This document shows, piece by piece, positions 1 through 12,227 of a stretch of 64,000 nt of DNA. A model generated the notes under the pieces. That model was not told the origin of the DNA. It made no database searches and worked only from the letters and a program-made list of their open reading frames with translations. A program made the position numbers and the translations under genes. The stretch's first letter is position 1; each line of letters opens with the position of its first letter. The stretch comes from Sporobolomyces roseus (taxonomy: Eukaryota > Basidiomycota > Microbotryomycetes > Sporidiobolales > Sporidiobolaceae): positions 62,001-126,000 of the forward strand of contig JADILM010000004.1 in assembly GCA_016617785.1 (NCBI GenBank). Direction: 5' to 3'.

Positions 1-1046
1 GAAGAGGACAGCGGATATGTAGAGTGGTCGCTTTGAGGTGGTTGGGAGTGTCATTGAGCGTTCTTGGGGCTGGAAACCCGGTCGAATTGCGAGGAGTCGA
101 AGATTAGGGAGAGGTCGCTACTTTTGTGAGGAGTTGCGGATCTGAGCGTTTGATATCGCTTTGATGAAGGGAGAGTACAAAGGCAGGAGGTAGAAAGTAG
201 AGGAAGAGGGAGCGGAAAGGAAACTTCTGGAGTTCCGAAAACGACGTCGATCACAAATTGAGAATGTCAAATTGAGCACAAAGCAGGGTTTCCGTCGAGG
301 ATATTCAGTCAAACTCCGGAGAAGTGTCCATCTTGGCTTATCAGAAGCGAGAAGGAAGGATAGGATTCGACTGCAAAGAGTGGGAAATGAACGAAAACTT
401 CCTTTCCGACCTGCACTCTTCGAAGTGTAGCGATTCAAGAGCTCGGCCAACTTTCAATAGTGTCTCTGATATACTTTTAAGAGCACCGGAAAGAAAGCGG
501 CAGGTGAAGGATCAATGAAACTGATTGCGAGAATAGATCGGTAATAGAAAAATAAGAACGTTCAAACAGCATAAAGGAAAGAGAGGATCGCTACAGATTC
601 AACGAATAGAGTGCTTGTTTGCGCTGGGAGAGATGGGCGAGAGAGTGAGAATGATGGGAAGCGGGAGAGCGAGATTGTCGAATGTTCGGCGAGCGTTCTC
701 GAGATTCGTTTCTCCTATCCTCCCTCTGAGGGGAGCGTGAGCGCCGTATAGAGCGAGAATGAGGATCGTTCTGACGTGGCGATCGATTAGGAGAGGAGCT
801 CTGTCGGTCACTCGAGCTATCGCTGTCGAGCGAAGGAGTTCTCGAGGGCAGTTCCCTAACCGGCTACGAAGAGCGGGCAGAGTACATGTCATTCAGCGTG
901 AGTAAGTATGAGGAATATCTGAGCTCACCATCAAGCGCGGCATTGTACGACCGCGTCTTCTTCGAACGTCGCAAAGAATATTGATGAGGCAGGGAAACTC
1001 GCCATGTGAACTCGGACGCCCTTCGTGGACCATCTGCGCGCTCAGG
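1..1046. other. No supported gene (left edge)
   Basis: About 1 kb at the window edge. It has only short overlapping reading frames on both strands (for example 118-450 and 599-892, minus), none resembling a known protein or joined by convincing introns. The part next to position 1047 lies downstream of the minus-strand family member. It may be decayed intergenic DNA like that at 13.6-19.2 kb. Nothing else was seen. Confidence 0.5.
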
Positions 1047-1938
1047 CTAGCTCGATTCAACTTTGCGTCGATGGCGCGAAAAGAGAGAGAGCGGTCTACT
1101 CACAGCCATAGCAAAGTCGTGCCTGAGAACAGTCCACAGCTGATTCGGAGAGTATGTTCTATCTTTCGTGATTGTTTCCACCTCAAGGAGTTCATACAGA
1201 GTCTTGTACTGTCGCAAGAGACCCAACGAGTCCCAGCTCGATGCGAGGCTAATGAAGAGGTATCGTCGAGAAGTACGCCAACCTGTCGAATCAACGGTTC
1301 GAACGTAATCATCGACAGACCAGTCGTCCTCGTCATTGTTGAGATTTGTACAGAGCTGTCTCGAGAGCTCAATGAGTAGGAGAGAAACCTGTGAGATGAA
1401 AGATTGATCAGTCGGTGATCCCTCGAATTGTTCAAACGAAATCGGACCTGCATTGACGAGAGCGCACGGCGTGTGCAATGCCGGAGATGTAGAGTGCTCC
1501 TCTATTTTCTTCATATGTTCGTCACAGATCTGCGATGTGAATGACTCGATTGTCGGCTGTTTTCGAAAATATTGTCGCTCGAACGTCAGCCCGAGAGCTT
1601 TGACGAGGAATGGAAGCATGACGGACCATCTTGTACGTTCTTCCGAGCGCAACAGGTCTGAGTGAGCGTCCTAGACAGTCCTTGAGCTCGTTCAACTCCT
1701 CAGCTGGGAACCTTCGTTCTTTTGATACTTCGGCACTGTTCTTGTAGTCGTCCCAGTAGGAAGCACTGAGGGTCATAAGACCTAACGATACTGCTTCGTG
1801 AGCCTTTGTATGCCAGCGCTGATAGGTTGAGTTCTCTGCTTGCGTATCTTCCTGAACCGGCCAACGATGTTCGACTTGACTGAGGAGGTCGAGAACACTA
1901 GCTGGAGTCGCCGTGATGATGCGTGGGTTGCTGGACAT
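1047..1938 (-). pseudogene. Unrecognised three-exon family, copy 1 (frameshifted)
   Basis: First of five related genes in the window; function unknown. Exon 1 is 1938-1627 (104 codons) and holds the FPAEELNEL segment seen in other copies as FPAKELGEL and FPTEELKQL. Exon 2 is 1613-1458 and starts PFL like copy 2; it is 52 codons against 34-41 elsewhere. Exon 3 is 1388-1047 with the signature W-x3-R-x-[YF]-L-x7-W. Where the other copies have a normal first intron, only 13 bp remain (1626-1614). That piece starts with GT but lacks a 3' AG and shifts the frame by one, so a full protein cannot be read. Intron 2 (1457-1389) still looks spliceable. A CT-rich coding-strand tract precedes the ATG. Either a young pseudogene or a gene making only the exon 1 product. 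Confidence 0.6.
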
Positions 1939-2000
1939 TTCGAAAGCTGACGATGAGGAAAGCGCGAGAGGCGAAAGAGGGAGAGCGAAAGGGAAGAAGA

Positions 2001-2112
2001 AAAGAGGAAAAAGAGGGACGTAGCGAAACCGTCGGGTTTAGATAGTTCGGTCAAAATCTAAAACCTCCTATTCGCGCAACCCACTCTTGTCACTAGTCCT
2101 TCTCAGTCGTCG
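2001..2112. repeat. Direct repeat A, upstream of family copy 1
   Basis: This block about 60-170 bp upstream of the copy 1 ATG is repeated, imperfectly, at 2305-2414 in the same orientation. Shared landmarks are GAGGAAAAAGAGG, then GCGAAAycGTCGGGyTTAGAT, then CTATTCsCGCAACC and CTyyTGTCA. It looks like a duplicated promoter. The core CGTCGGGTTTAGA also occurs about 100 bp upstream of family copy 3, near 37340. Confidence 0.65.
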
Positions 2113-2304
2113 ATGCGGATGCGGAAAATGAGCGGATTGCTGAGTTCTCGCGAGAGATTCTCAGCACAAATCGAAAAAGAAGAGGACGAACTGGAACTTA
2201 CGTCGTTTCGGAACCAATCTCCATAGATCACTACCTGTCAGACGATGGACAAGTGTACTTCCCTCAACCCTTGTGAAGAGAGAGAGAGAGAGAGCAGAAG
2301 GGAA

Positions 2305-2414
2305 AAGAGAGAGGAAAAAGAGGAACTCAGCGAAATCGTCGGGCTTAGATTCGACTCATCCAGATTTCAAATCCCTATTCCCGCAACCACTCCTGTCAGA
2401 GTCAGCTTTCGTCG
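2305..2414. repeat. Direct repeat B, copy of 2001-2112
   Basis: Second copy of the upstream block, with a (GA)n tract at its left end (about 2277-2294). No readable family coding sequence lies on its start-codon side (2110-2270). It is therefore either a duplicated promoter segment or the only relic of a lost family member. Confidence 0.6.
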
Positions 2415-2727
2415 AACCCCCTGGAAATCGAGAGAGACAACTCAGTGCAAAACCGAAGAGGAAGAATGAAAAGGCACTTACAGCGTACGATCCGCTCTGG
2501 ATTCATCACTACCCTTCGAGCGAGATGAAGAACAGATCGATTTCCCATTTTCCCTAGCCAGCCCGCGAGTGAGACGAGAAAGAAGACAACGAGAAACGAT
2601 TCTCGTCGACGAAAATGACTTCTTCGCCAGATCTCTCCCACACTTCTCTCTCTCCCTTAGCCCCAATCATGAATCCGTCTATGATCTATTTCCATCGATA
2701 TCATTCCATTAATCCCTTCTACTTTCC

Positions 2728-3143
2728 TTACGCATAAGGCATTAACCTCCTCAACAATTTCCTCTCAATAGTTCTCGCATACGCCGTCTCTCCCAACCTG
2801 TTCAACCTACCCGCCGACATATTCCCATTCGAATTCAAATGTACTCTGCCTACTTTCCCCTGTTCACTCCAATGGCCTATCAGTTCAAACTGTCCAACCA
2901 GAGAGAGAGAGAGAGAGAAGAGAGGCGTACTCGTTTGAATTGACCATTTGCGATTGCAGTCCAACGTTTCGCAGCACCTTTGTGAGTTTTGAGTTTCAGT
3001 TTAGTTGGTTTGCGAGCTAGGGCTAGGATGGGAGAGGTGGTAGAGAAGGGAGAAGATGGAGGGAATGTTTGAAAAGGGATTGAAGTGAATCGAGGAGTGG
3101 GAGTTAGTCGAGTTGTTAATGGTCTCAATAGTGATCTGATCAT
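2728..3143 (-). CDS. Mitochondrial large-subunit ribosomal protein bL35m
   Basis: Structural protein of the mitochondrial 54S/39S subunit. Exon 1 starts at 3143 and encodes an Arg/Ser/Thr-rich, acid-free N-terminus typical of a mitochondrial presequence. It is followed by the bL35 core KLKLKTHKGAAKRW (about residues 48-61). A short intron with a CT-rich tract (GTACGC...GAACAG) leads to exon 2, which supplies the second half (GKVGRVHLNS and a C-terminus ending KLLRRLMPYA), as in fungal mitochondrial L35. The KTHKGAAKR motif is the family hallmark. Total length near 115 residues fits a mitochondrial bL35 with presequence. It is divergent from the VAP gene. The function is firm; the exact intron ends are inferred. 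Confidence 0.85.
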
Positions 3144-3254
3144 TGTGAGTGGAGGGAGTTGGAGGTTTGGTTTGAAATTGATGAGATGAGAAAGAAGGAG
3201 CGAATCTCTTCTTCTCTCTTCCCACTCACACGACTTAGAGATCTAGCTTTGGTC
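3144..3254. promoter_or_regulatory. Shared divergent promoter, bL35m / VAP
   Basis: Only 111 bp separate the two start codons, so both genes must be driven from this segment or from inside each other's 5' regions. No clear TATA box was seen. Confidence 0.5.
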
Positions 3255-4757
3255 ATGTCTGTTACTCTCAGTCCATCATCCCAATTAGGATTCCAACGTG
3301 AGTTTAACCTCCCCTTCTTTCTCCTCTCTAATTGGAATTGATCGTGTCATGTTTCCTTCTCCACTTTCAAATCTGACATACTCCTCTACACACACACGCA
3401 TCTACAGGTCCATTGACTACACTAGTAAAACGTACCTTATCAGTATCAAACCACAATTCAGATGCGATCGCCTACAAAGTTAAAACGACCGCACCAAAGC
3501 AATACTGCGTCAGACCCAACTCTGGTAGAATCGAACCGGGTGAAACTGTAGAAGTTCAAGTATTGTTACAACCTATGAAGGAGGACCCTCCATCTGGAAC
3601 TAAATGTAGGGACAAGTTTTTGGTTCAATCCGTCGTCATCACTCAAGATAGAGAAAACGTACCTCTCGCAGACCTCGTACGCACTCTCTTGACTTCTCTT
3701 GTTTACTTCTACCTTCTACTAACTCGTACAATGAATAACTATAGTGGGGTATGGTAGAGAAAGAAAAAGATTCATTGGGACCAGATCAACAAATTCATGA
3801 ACAGAAAATTCGATGTGTCTACCTCCCAGCAGCTGACGAACCAGTGAACCAATCTATTCCTGAAGAATCAGGTTCTTCATCCGTACGCTTCGTCCCTTCT
3901 CTCTCTCCCTACTTCCTCCTTCTCCCCACTAAACCTCAATCCGAATTCGTATAGCCGAAACAAGATAACTTGGGAGATTCATCATTCGTCTCTTCCATCG
4001 GAGGAATCAATCGTAACTCCTCCTCCCCTTCCGCTTCCTCCCCCTCGACCCACACACCTCCAACCTCAAACTCCTCAATCCTCCGTTCCTCAACCCCTCC
4101 AGTTGGTGCTCCAACACTCGGACAACCTCGAGTCCTCTCCTCCTCCTCCTCGACTCAACAAACTCCAGCTACTTCTCTCCCTTCCTCCCGTATCTCGGAA
4201 TTATCAGCTTCCCCTCCTCCCGCTTCAGAACCTCGTTCGACCTCTTCTTCTTCCCCAACTACAACTTCCACCTCAACGAATCAATACGTAGAAACCGCGA
4301 AAGCTTCAGCATCCTCCGCTGCATCCTACGCAACCACCGCAGCGGCTTCAGCAGCAGCCTCTGCAGCCCTCGCCCTAAACACGGCAGCACACAAAATTGA
4401 TTCCACTACTTCCTCCTCCAGTCAACTCGATGAGATTACACGACTCAACTCTGAACTCTCTGCCTCACAAGCGGAAATCAAGAGTTTGAGGGATCAGTTG
4501 AATACGACTGGAGGTGGGTTGAGGCAGAGAGGGATTGCGGGGGATAAGAATGAGTTGGTTGGAGGAGGAGGCAAGGGGGAGAGTAGGGTAGTTGAAATGA
4601 GAGGTGGTGAAGGAGTTCCAGTACAGATGTGTGCAGGTTTGTGCTTTGCTGTTTTCTTGTTCACTTGGTACGTCGAATCAAGAGCTCATCGTGATCGTTC
4701 TGGACCAAAGCGAAAAACTGATTAGTTCTTGTCACGATGCACAGGTTATTCCTATAA
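3255..4757 (+). CDS. VAP/Scs2-type ER membrane tether (MSP domain)
   Basis: Tail-anchored ER protein that binds FFAT-motif proteins and forms ER-plasma membrane contacts. Exon 1 (3255-3297, starts MSVTLSPSSQLGFQ) joins exon 2 at 3408 to build an N-terminal major sperm protein domain of about 120 residues, including the family segment YCVRPNSGRIEPGE and the LLQPMKEDP strand. A long Ser/Pro/Thr/Ala-rich linker and a short coiled coil (LNSELSASQAEIKSLRDQL) follow. The last intron splits the Trp codon of a C-terminal membrane segment; splicing to 4745 gives ...FLFTWLFL and a stop at 4755-4757, placing the anchor at the very end as in Scs2. At least five exons. The low-complexity linker is longer than in yeast Scs2. 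Confidence 0.88.
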
Positions 4758-5396
4758 GTCGAAACTCGTACTCGAACTCCATAGCTCGACAACAAGATGC
4801 TCCAACTCTACCTGGTGACTTCAAGCGTTCCTCCGCTTCTCCCCCCCTTCCCTCCCTCCCCTTCTCTCACTCGTATGTTCCCCTCTCCAAACTAGTCTTG
4901 TACCTACTTCCACCTTTTTCCACCTTCTATACTCCTATACTACACCGCCTTCTCCTTTCTCCCTTTCTCGTTTCGCCGTCCTACAGATCAGTACTTTTTC
5001 AACCAAAATTTGTTTTGTTTTCTTCTTTTCCTCCTTCGCTCTTCCTCGTTGTTACAAACACCTCCCAATATACTCACGCCTCGCTTGTCTTCCCACCTTC
5101 AACTTCTATTCCTCTTTCTCTTTCGTCCCTAGTAGTCTCGTTCCGTAAATCTTTCAGTGTCAGTCGTCGTTTCTCCTCCCTTGTGAAAATAATCATTTTC
5201 CTCTCTCTCGTAGTTTCTCGTTTCGCACGAGACCGAGGATGGCTTGGGTTGGGCAAGAGAATCAGAGTGAGCGGAATCGTGCAAAATCGAAACGACTTGA
5301 AAAACGTAAAAACGACTTAGAATCAATTGCTTATTGCGTTTGTCAAACCGCTAGATACAAAGGCCACCTCTTAGTTCCTTCCTACACACTCTCTCT
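4758..5396. other. Convergent 3' intergenic region
   Basis: 640 bp between the ends of the VAP and UFD2 genes, very rich in C/T on the plus strand. Reading frames here are low-complexity and unsupported. It probably holds the two 3' UTRs; nothing else was seen. Confidence 0.5.
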
Positions 5397-8300
5397 CTAG
5401 TCGACTTGCATTTTCTCCCCAGCTCCTTCTCCCTCTTTCACTCCCTCGCCAGTCTCCATCTCGACCTCAGCTTCAACAACAACTTTCCCTTTCTTCCTCT
5501 GTTCCATATAACTCGTAATCTCCTCTTTCAACTCTGTCGCATCGATGATATCCTCCCATTTGAGTGGTTGTCGGTTGAAAGGATCGGTAGGATCGGATAA
5601 GAAATGTTGTTTGATCGTCGAACGGTCAATGATCGTTTTAGACGAAGGGAGGATGACGGGATCTCTCATCAAATCATAAGTGAGAGGATCTACACGTTAA
5701 TTCGCGAGAGACGTTAGCTCGAATGAAATGAAACCGAGAGAGTTTTTTTGCTAGAAGAAAGGGAAAAAAGTGAAAAAAGCTTACCTAAATATTCATCAGG
5801 GATTTCACCCAACGCTTCGTCCTCCTCTTCAGCAGCTTTAATCCCTTCGACTTTTTCCACAAACTTGAACAACTCTCCAATCTCTTCCTCCGTTTTCATC
5901 GCCGTCTTTCTAGCGATCCTCATTGCCCTCTCAAACAACGCCTTTGAATAACTCCTCCCATCTTTAGCGACCGCTTTCTCAAACTCTTGAAACGGTCCCA
6001 ATTGTTGAAAGATGGTCAATACATCCGACAAGAGTTCTTTCGGTCTGAATTTGTACGATTCGGGATTCTTGACTTTGAGATCTTGACATTTCGGACCGGC
6101 TAACAAGGCGAGGTTCGAATCCAACATGGCGGCTAATCGATCAACGATTTCGGGAGTGAGGAAAGGTGAAGTAGTCTCCTTCGAGAAGAGCTTGAGGAGT
6201 CGGAGGGATTCGACTCCGAGGTCGAGATCTGATCGAACTGCCGATTCCCACCCTCGTAATTCTTTCTCTTTCTCTTGTCGTTCGTTTTGAGGGAGAGCGT
6301 TCCAAGATGCTTCGTCGTCCATTTGTCGTTGCATGTCGGCGATCTTGCCGAGGTGTGAGAGGGCGTCGTCGATGAGGTAGGTCGTGTCATTCATGAGCAA
6401 GTTGACGAATCGAACGTAGCGGTCATGATTCCTGTGAGTGAGTAATACGATCGAGAAGTGAGTTTCGACTTCTCAGTGCACTCGTCGAGAGAGAGGGCAA
6501 ACTTACAGAGATTCAGCTCGCAATGATTCTCGATGCGTAGGGTTACTCCAAACGAGTTTGAAGAGTTGTGTGATGTAGTATCGAATGTTGAACTTGTCGT
6601 AGAATTGAGTATGTGATCCAGTCACTTCGATTTCTGTTCGACACTCACGGAAAGCTACCTGTCAGCTTGAGGCAAAGACGGGAAACAGCACGATTATGAC
6701 GAACCGATATAAGCGTGAATGAGACAAGGCATGAGGTTCTTGAGTGCGAGAGCGTGGAAATTTAGAACGTCTCCCAAACAACCTCGAGGAGAAGTGTAAG
6801 TTGGTCGAGAGAGATAGTACATGATCTGAATCCAACCGACGAATCGTTAGCTCGACAAACTAGGAAGAGCTGAACGAGACAAGAGGGACTCACCTCGACG
6901 AATTGACCCTTGAGATAAGGGTTCTTCATATAAGGAGTCGAAAGGAAAACGAGCATAAAAGTCATGAGTTCGTCTTGAGGAGTCTTTTCCAATACTTGCG
7001 GAGCGTACCTGTGCGTTGAGCATGCTCGATCATCAGTATGGCTCAGATGTGACCGATGGAGAAGCAGAACAACGCACTTTGAAGTAAAAGATAAGAATTC
7101 AGTGATATCTTCGATCAAGAACTCAGGTAACATTCTGAACACTTCGGGAGTTTCATTCGGTAATGGGAATCTGTGCAACCCGGACAAGAATCATTAGTAA
7201 GAGAATGATCGACTGACTAAGAGAACTTGTAGGAACGCACGAAATTTTTTGATGAGGATGTTTTCCTTTTGGATCGACCAATCTCACCAACCAAGCCATC
7301 ATGAGATTCGTGAATCCGACACACTTCGCCAAGTATTCGGGATCCAACAGTTGAACCTCATAGCAGAGTAAGTGAGATTTCCATTGTTCGATCTTTTTCT
7401 GTACGTTCGAGAGAGACCCTTCCACGTGAGCTCACCTGGACAGCCATGTGAATGTAAGACGCGAGAACGTACATTGTATCTCTCGATCCCTTTCAGAGCT
7501 TGTTCCTCGCCAGGTGATCCTCTCCAACTCGTATCAGCTTCCATATCCCTCAACTGTCGATTCATGTGACTAATCTGTTGCGAAATCCCTTTGTGTTCCT
7601 TGATGGCATGCATAGGACCAATGTGAAGGAATTGAGCAGTGAGGAAAAAAATCTCGGAAATGAAATTTTGAGGTGGATCTACGACTTCAACTTGACCTCA
7701 GCACTTCGATCAAGAACGAGGTGCGGAGTGATGGAGGACGTACGAGATTCGGAAGGAGATACGGTATAGTACGCATCGGATTCTGGTTTCGTAGCACTAA
7801 TCTTGGTTTCCTCCTTGACATCAATCCTCTTCGAAGAATACTTGTAGTAAAGCGGATCAATCTTGTCGATCTGTTCGTTACCTCCAACCATCAATCATCA
7901 CGTCTCGCGTCGATAGATCGAGTGGGAGAACGACGAACCTTTGTCAATCCAGCATCCAAGAATGGTTCACTCAATCCCAAAAGAACCGTATGCAAATTAA
8001 CGATGAAACCCTCAGTCGAGACAGTATTCGGGTCTACTCTCATCGCTGCTCGTTTCGCGTTGAGTGTAGCGACGGATGAGAAGAATTCAAGTACTGATTC
8101 ACGTGCTTGAGGGGAAGATCGAACGAGATTTGAAAGGAGTCGGAAGAGGAGAGACTACGCAGCAAGCCTCTCCCTTCATCAGCATGTGAAAGCGATAGAA
8201 GAGCGATTGTCGACGTACCTGAAGACCTGCGAGAGTACCTCGTAAGCTGGTCGAAGCGGATTGAACATTTCCTTGACCCATCGAAGTCGGTTCAGGGAAA

Positions 8301-10022
8301 TAAGCTTGAGGTAGCGCAGTCTGTACATCCGTTCTTCAACTTCCTACTTCAAAGGGTGAGTAGCAGAGAATCTTTGAACGTACAGCACCATCGGGGAACG
8401 AACTCAATCTCAACCAAGGACCCCACAGAGCTCTATACTCGAATTCCTCCGCCTTGACTTCCAATCCCCCACCCCCTTCATTCTCCTTGACCGGATTCCA
8501 CCCTTTCAACTCACACATCAATTTCGCAACCGGTTTCACTTCCGTCAAATTCTGTAACGCCAATAAAATATCTCTCCATCCAATTCCGTTTGTGTTTGCT
8601 AGGTTTCCGCCTCCTCCTATGTCGAGCTTGTTTAGGAGTAAGAGGGAGCCCCAACGTTGGAGGAGAGGGAGAAGGATCTCGTCGAGTCCGGATTCGTGAT
8701 CGTTTGATTCGGAGGGTGTGAAACGGATCGAGAGATCATTGAGAAGAGAAGGAAGGTCGGAAGATTGGAGAGGAGTCGGTTGAGGGAGTTGAGAGTTGGG
8801 GATGAGTAGTGGTTCAAGTTCGAGAGATCCGACGGGTTTCGAGCTGATTGAAAAGAGTAAGGGAGAGTGAGAAAAGCGAGAATGAGTAAGAAGAGAAGAA
8901 GACGTACGTGATGTGTTCTTGTGGGAACATAGAAGGATCCATCAATACCAATCCGATGTAACTGATCAACAGAGCTTTGATGTCGTTCAAAACAGCTAAT
9001 CGTTTCTGTGCTTCTTCAGGATCCGAATCCTGTCATCCTCCGTTTCATCAGCTTCCTCTTCCTGCTCCCTTTAGAACGTAATGATGGAACTCACCTTCTT
9101 CAGTACGACTTTGTAACGTTCAGCTCTTTCTCTCTTCCAACATCCTCCCAAGAATTGAAATGCCGTTTCATCCCTCGACAAACTCGCAATGACAGTGATC
9201 AATTCTGGATCGTCTGTCATATGATCTGGAGTGAGAGCTAGTCGGGACAAGATCAATCGATCGACATATTCCGCTTTGAGTGATAAAGGTTGAGGGAGAG
9301 CTAAAGGGAAAAAAACGAGAACGAGATTGTTAGCGAGAGATTGGTGTTGAAAAGAAAGCGAGAGAAGAACGCTTACTAGGTTCTTCGCTGATCAATTCTT
9401 CCGCTACTTCTTTCAGGTAGACTATTTGCCAATTCGATTGTGTAGCTTGATCAACCTGTCAATTCGCGAAATCAGATCAGCTCCATCGCTTTCTTTCAGC
9501 GACTGAAAACCATTCGAAATTCTCAAACTGACATTTAGAGTAACGTTCAAAATATTACCAACTGTAGTATTCTGCCATTTCTCAAACGATTCTGCGAACT
9601 TGCCAGAAGAAGTAGAGGAAGAGGAAGTTGAGGAAGAAGCGACAGGAGGTGGGGGTTGAGCGGCTCTCTTTATCGTGATTGGTTTATTCGCTGCTGGCTG
9701 AGGAGGTGTAGGTGAAGGTTTACTAGGCTATTACAATTAAGCGATCGTCAGCTACTGTCACCTGGAGAGAGAAGGGAAGCAAGTTCAAGATGACGAACTG
9801 TTGATGATTGTGCAGGACGAGGAATAGGGGCTGAAGTAGTAGCTGTAGGTTGATCTGTAGGGGTACTAGTACTACTAGATTGAGTCTGCTGTTGCTGTAG
9901 TTTGGCGATTCGTTTCAATCGGATCTATCCTCAACTCTCAAGGATCAGTTTCAAGGCTCTAGAGGTAAGAGTACAGGCTAATATACCTTTTCAGCGTCTG
10001 ATAATGGTGTAGGCTCACTCAT
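5397..10022 (-). CDS. ufd2: Ubiquitin conjugation factor E4 (U-box), UFD2
   Basis: E4 enzyme that lengthens ubiquitin chains on substrates with Cdc48 in the ubiquitin-fusion-degradation/ERAD pathway. Start at 10022 gives MSEPTPLSDAEK, then a Q-rich and Ser/Thr/Pro-rich N-terminal region. Many short introns interrupt a long helical Ufd2 core whose last part (6400-5714) contains NDTTYLIDDALSHLGKI, the conserved segment before the C-terminal core. The U-box lies at the C-terminus (about 5690-5470): DPLTYDLMRDPVILPSS, then ID-x4-I-x2-HFLSDPTDPFNR, the classic Ufd2 U-box. An acidic tail (...KMQVD) ends the protein. Expected length near 1,050-1,150 residues fits the family. Exact exon borders in the middle were not all resolved. 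Confidence 0.9.
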
Positions 10023-10397
10023 CCTGTAAAAGTGAGGATAGGGTGGAGAGTGGAGGATTCCAAAGCGAAGTTTCGCTCATTTCGCTCATTCGTTTCGCAC
10101 CTCAACTCTTGAACTCACTCTACTATTGTAGCACTCTAACGAACTATGCGCAGGCCGATATTGTATTATCCCGTCTCTGACCGATTTGATAACCCGATCG
10201 AACGCCTCGGACTTGTTTTTGGTCCTCCTATTTTTTGACTGCGCTCTGATCCCTCTTTTCTTCCTCCTACCTCTCTCATCCTCTTCAAAACGACGACATA
10301 GACCGACTCCAGTAGACCAGCAGATCCGAAATCAACCCAGCTTGTCGAGTAGGCTCAATTCACCGATTCCTCTAAACCCGTTCGGAGCGACTCGATC
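10023..10397. promoter_or_regulatory. Divergent promoter region, UFD2 / GT15
   Basis: 375 bp between two divergent start codons. It contains repeated TTTCGCTCATT-like words near 10070-10100 and a pyrimidine-rich stretch (10230-10290). No further element could be defined by eye. Confidence 0.4.
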
Positions 10398-12227
10398 ATG
10401 GGACTCTCGAATACTTCAAGAAGACCTTTATACGTCTTTATACTCGTCCTATTGCTGATAGTAGCTCTCGTCTCCTCCCTCAAAGCCTCCGGGCACTCGA
10501 CTCGATTCCTCCAACTCTCTTCCCTCTCCTCTCAGCCCAACTCTATCAACTCAGCTCTCTGCTCGACCACTCCTTCCTCCTCTTCATCGCCCAGAAACGC
10601 TACGATTGTCATCCTAGTGAACCCAGGCTCAAATCACTATCAAGTTCTCTTACCGACTTTGCAGAATCTCGAGGAAAAGTTCAATAGACGATTAGGGTAC
10701 CCTATACAACTATTGACGGATGGTGAGTTGCCAGATGCAGGGGTTAGGAATAGAACAGAGTGGATTACTGGAGGGAAAGCGAGGTGGTGTGAGTCGAATC
10801 TGCGATTTCGCGAGGGGTTCCGACACTAACGCTCCTCGTAATCGCTCCCCTTCAATCATTGGTAGCTCTCGTAACGCAAGAGCAAGGTTGGGGACCTCCA
10901 AGCTGGATTACACAAGAGACTGTCGATTCGTCGATCAAACAAATGGGTTTCAATATTGGATATCGGTTAGTCTCCTGTTTCCTAACTCTCTAGTACTCGG
11001 CTCAGCTGATGATTGGAGTCAAATAGTAACATGTGTCGCTTCTTCTCGATGTGGCATTGGAAACATCCTGCAGTGAGGGAGTTCGAACACATCTGGAGAT
11101 TGGACGATACGAGTCGGTTTCATTGCTCACTCGTACGCATTGGCTCTTTGACGATCACTCGGAGACAACATAAGCTGATCGTCGAATACGTTTCACTCGT
11201 ACAGATGGAAGATCCTATCGAAATCGTAAGTTTCGCTCGAGCTCGACTTTCGCAAGTTTGCGCGATTTAGCCCTTTGCTCGCGAGAACCCTTTACCCATC
11301 TTTCATCTCGATGTTCCCTGATACTTTCTGTCTCTCGTATAGATGGAACGAGAATCAGCTCTCTACGGTACGTCCCATTCGCTCAATTTAGTTTCCGACT
11401 CTTTGACCCCTCTAACTTTGCACCTTTCTCTCAGGTTTCTCTCAGATCTTCGAAGAACAACTCTATGTGATACCTTCACTCTGGAACACTACTTTGAACT
11501 TCATCAGGGACAGTCAAGCTCGAAAGAAAGGGTGGATCAGAGCGGGAAAGGAAGAGAATTGGTTGGATTTGATTAGTGATGATGGTGGGGAGACATATAA
11601 TCTCAGGTGAGTTGTCATGAAACTATAGCAACGCGATTGAGAAAATGGACTAATGTTGCTAGCGTACTCAATTGCGTCTCACAGAATCTTCTATAACAAG
11701 TTCGTGGCTTTTCTTCATTCTCTTCAATCACGCACTCTCGACACTTGCTCGATACCTACCTACTCATCTCTACAACTGTTCAAGGTGAGCGCGCGAGCTG
11801 AAATCGCTTCCTTACTCGTTGAACAGCTTTGAGATTGTTCATCGCAGCGTAAGTTTCGATTTCGCTCGAGCTTCGATCGCTTTATCGTTTTGACACTTCG
11901 CGTATTCGGATCATGCTGATTGGAATCGTCATCTTTGAGCAGTTCTTTGAGTCCGAACCTTATCAAGCCTATATTGAATACCTCGACAAAGCAGGAGGAT
12001 TTTACAGCGAACGTTGGGGTACATTTGCTCTCCTCCCCAATCTTCTCTTCTCCACCAACTACTGATCGATCAACTCGCTCTCAGGTGATGCACCAATCCG
12101 AACGATAGCTACGACCCTATTCCTCCCTCGTCGAGCTTTTCACGATTTCTCGCAAATGACGGGCTATCAACATGAGTATCCTCCTTTCGTTTGTCCTGAT
12201 AAGGAATGGTGTGATTGTCAGCCATAG
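10398..12227 (+). CDS. GT15 alpha-1,2-mannosyltransferase (KRE2/KTR/MNT1 family)
   Basis: Golgi type II enzyme that adds alpha-1,2-mannose from GDP-mannose to N- and O-linked glycans. The N-terminus has one signal anchor (LYVFILVLLLIVALVSSL, about residues 11-28), a Ser-rich stem, then the GT15 domain. Recognisable blocks in order: ATIVILVN; NLEEKFNRRLGYP; QEQGWGPPSWI; MCRFFSMWHWKHPAV; YNNFEI with the family's catalytic Glu; YLDKAGGFYSERWGDAPIRTIA; and an end in YPPFVCPDKEWC. About eight introns are needed, including a 15-nt internal exon at 11685-11699 that restores the NNFEI block. Stop at 12225-12227. Family assignment is firm; which KTR paralogue it matches is not decidable here. Confidence 0.87.

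Noticed and set aside
118..450. 110-codon minus-strand frame near the left edge
   Set aside because: No recognisable domain, overlapped by other random frames, and composition like decayed DNA.
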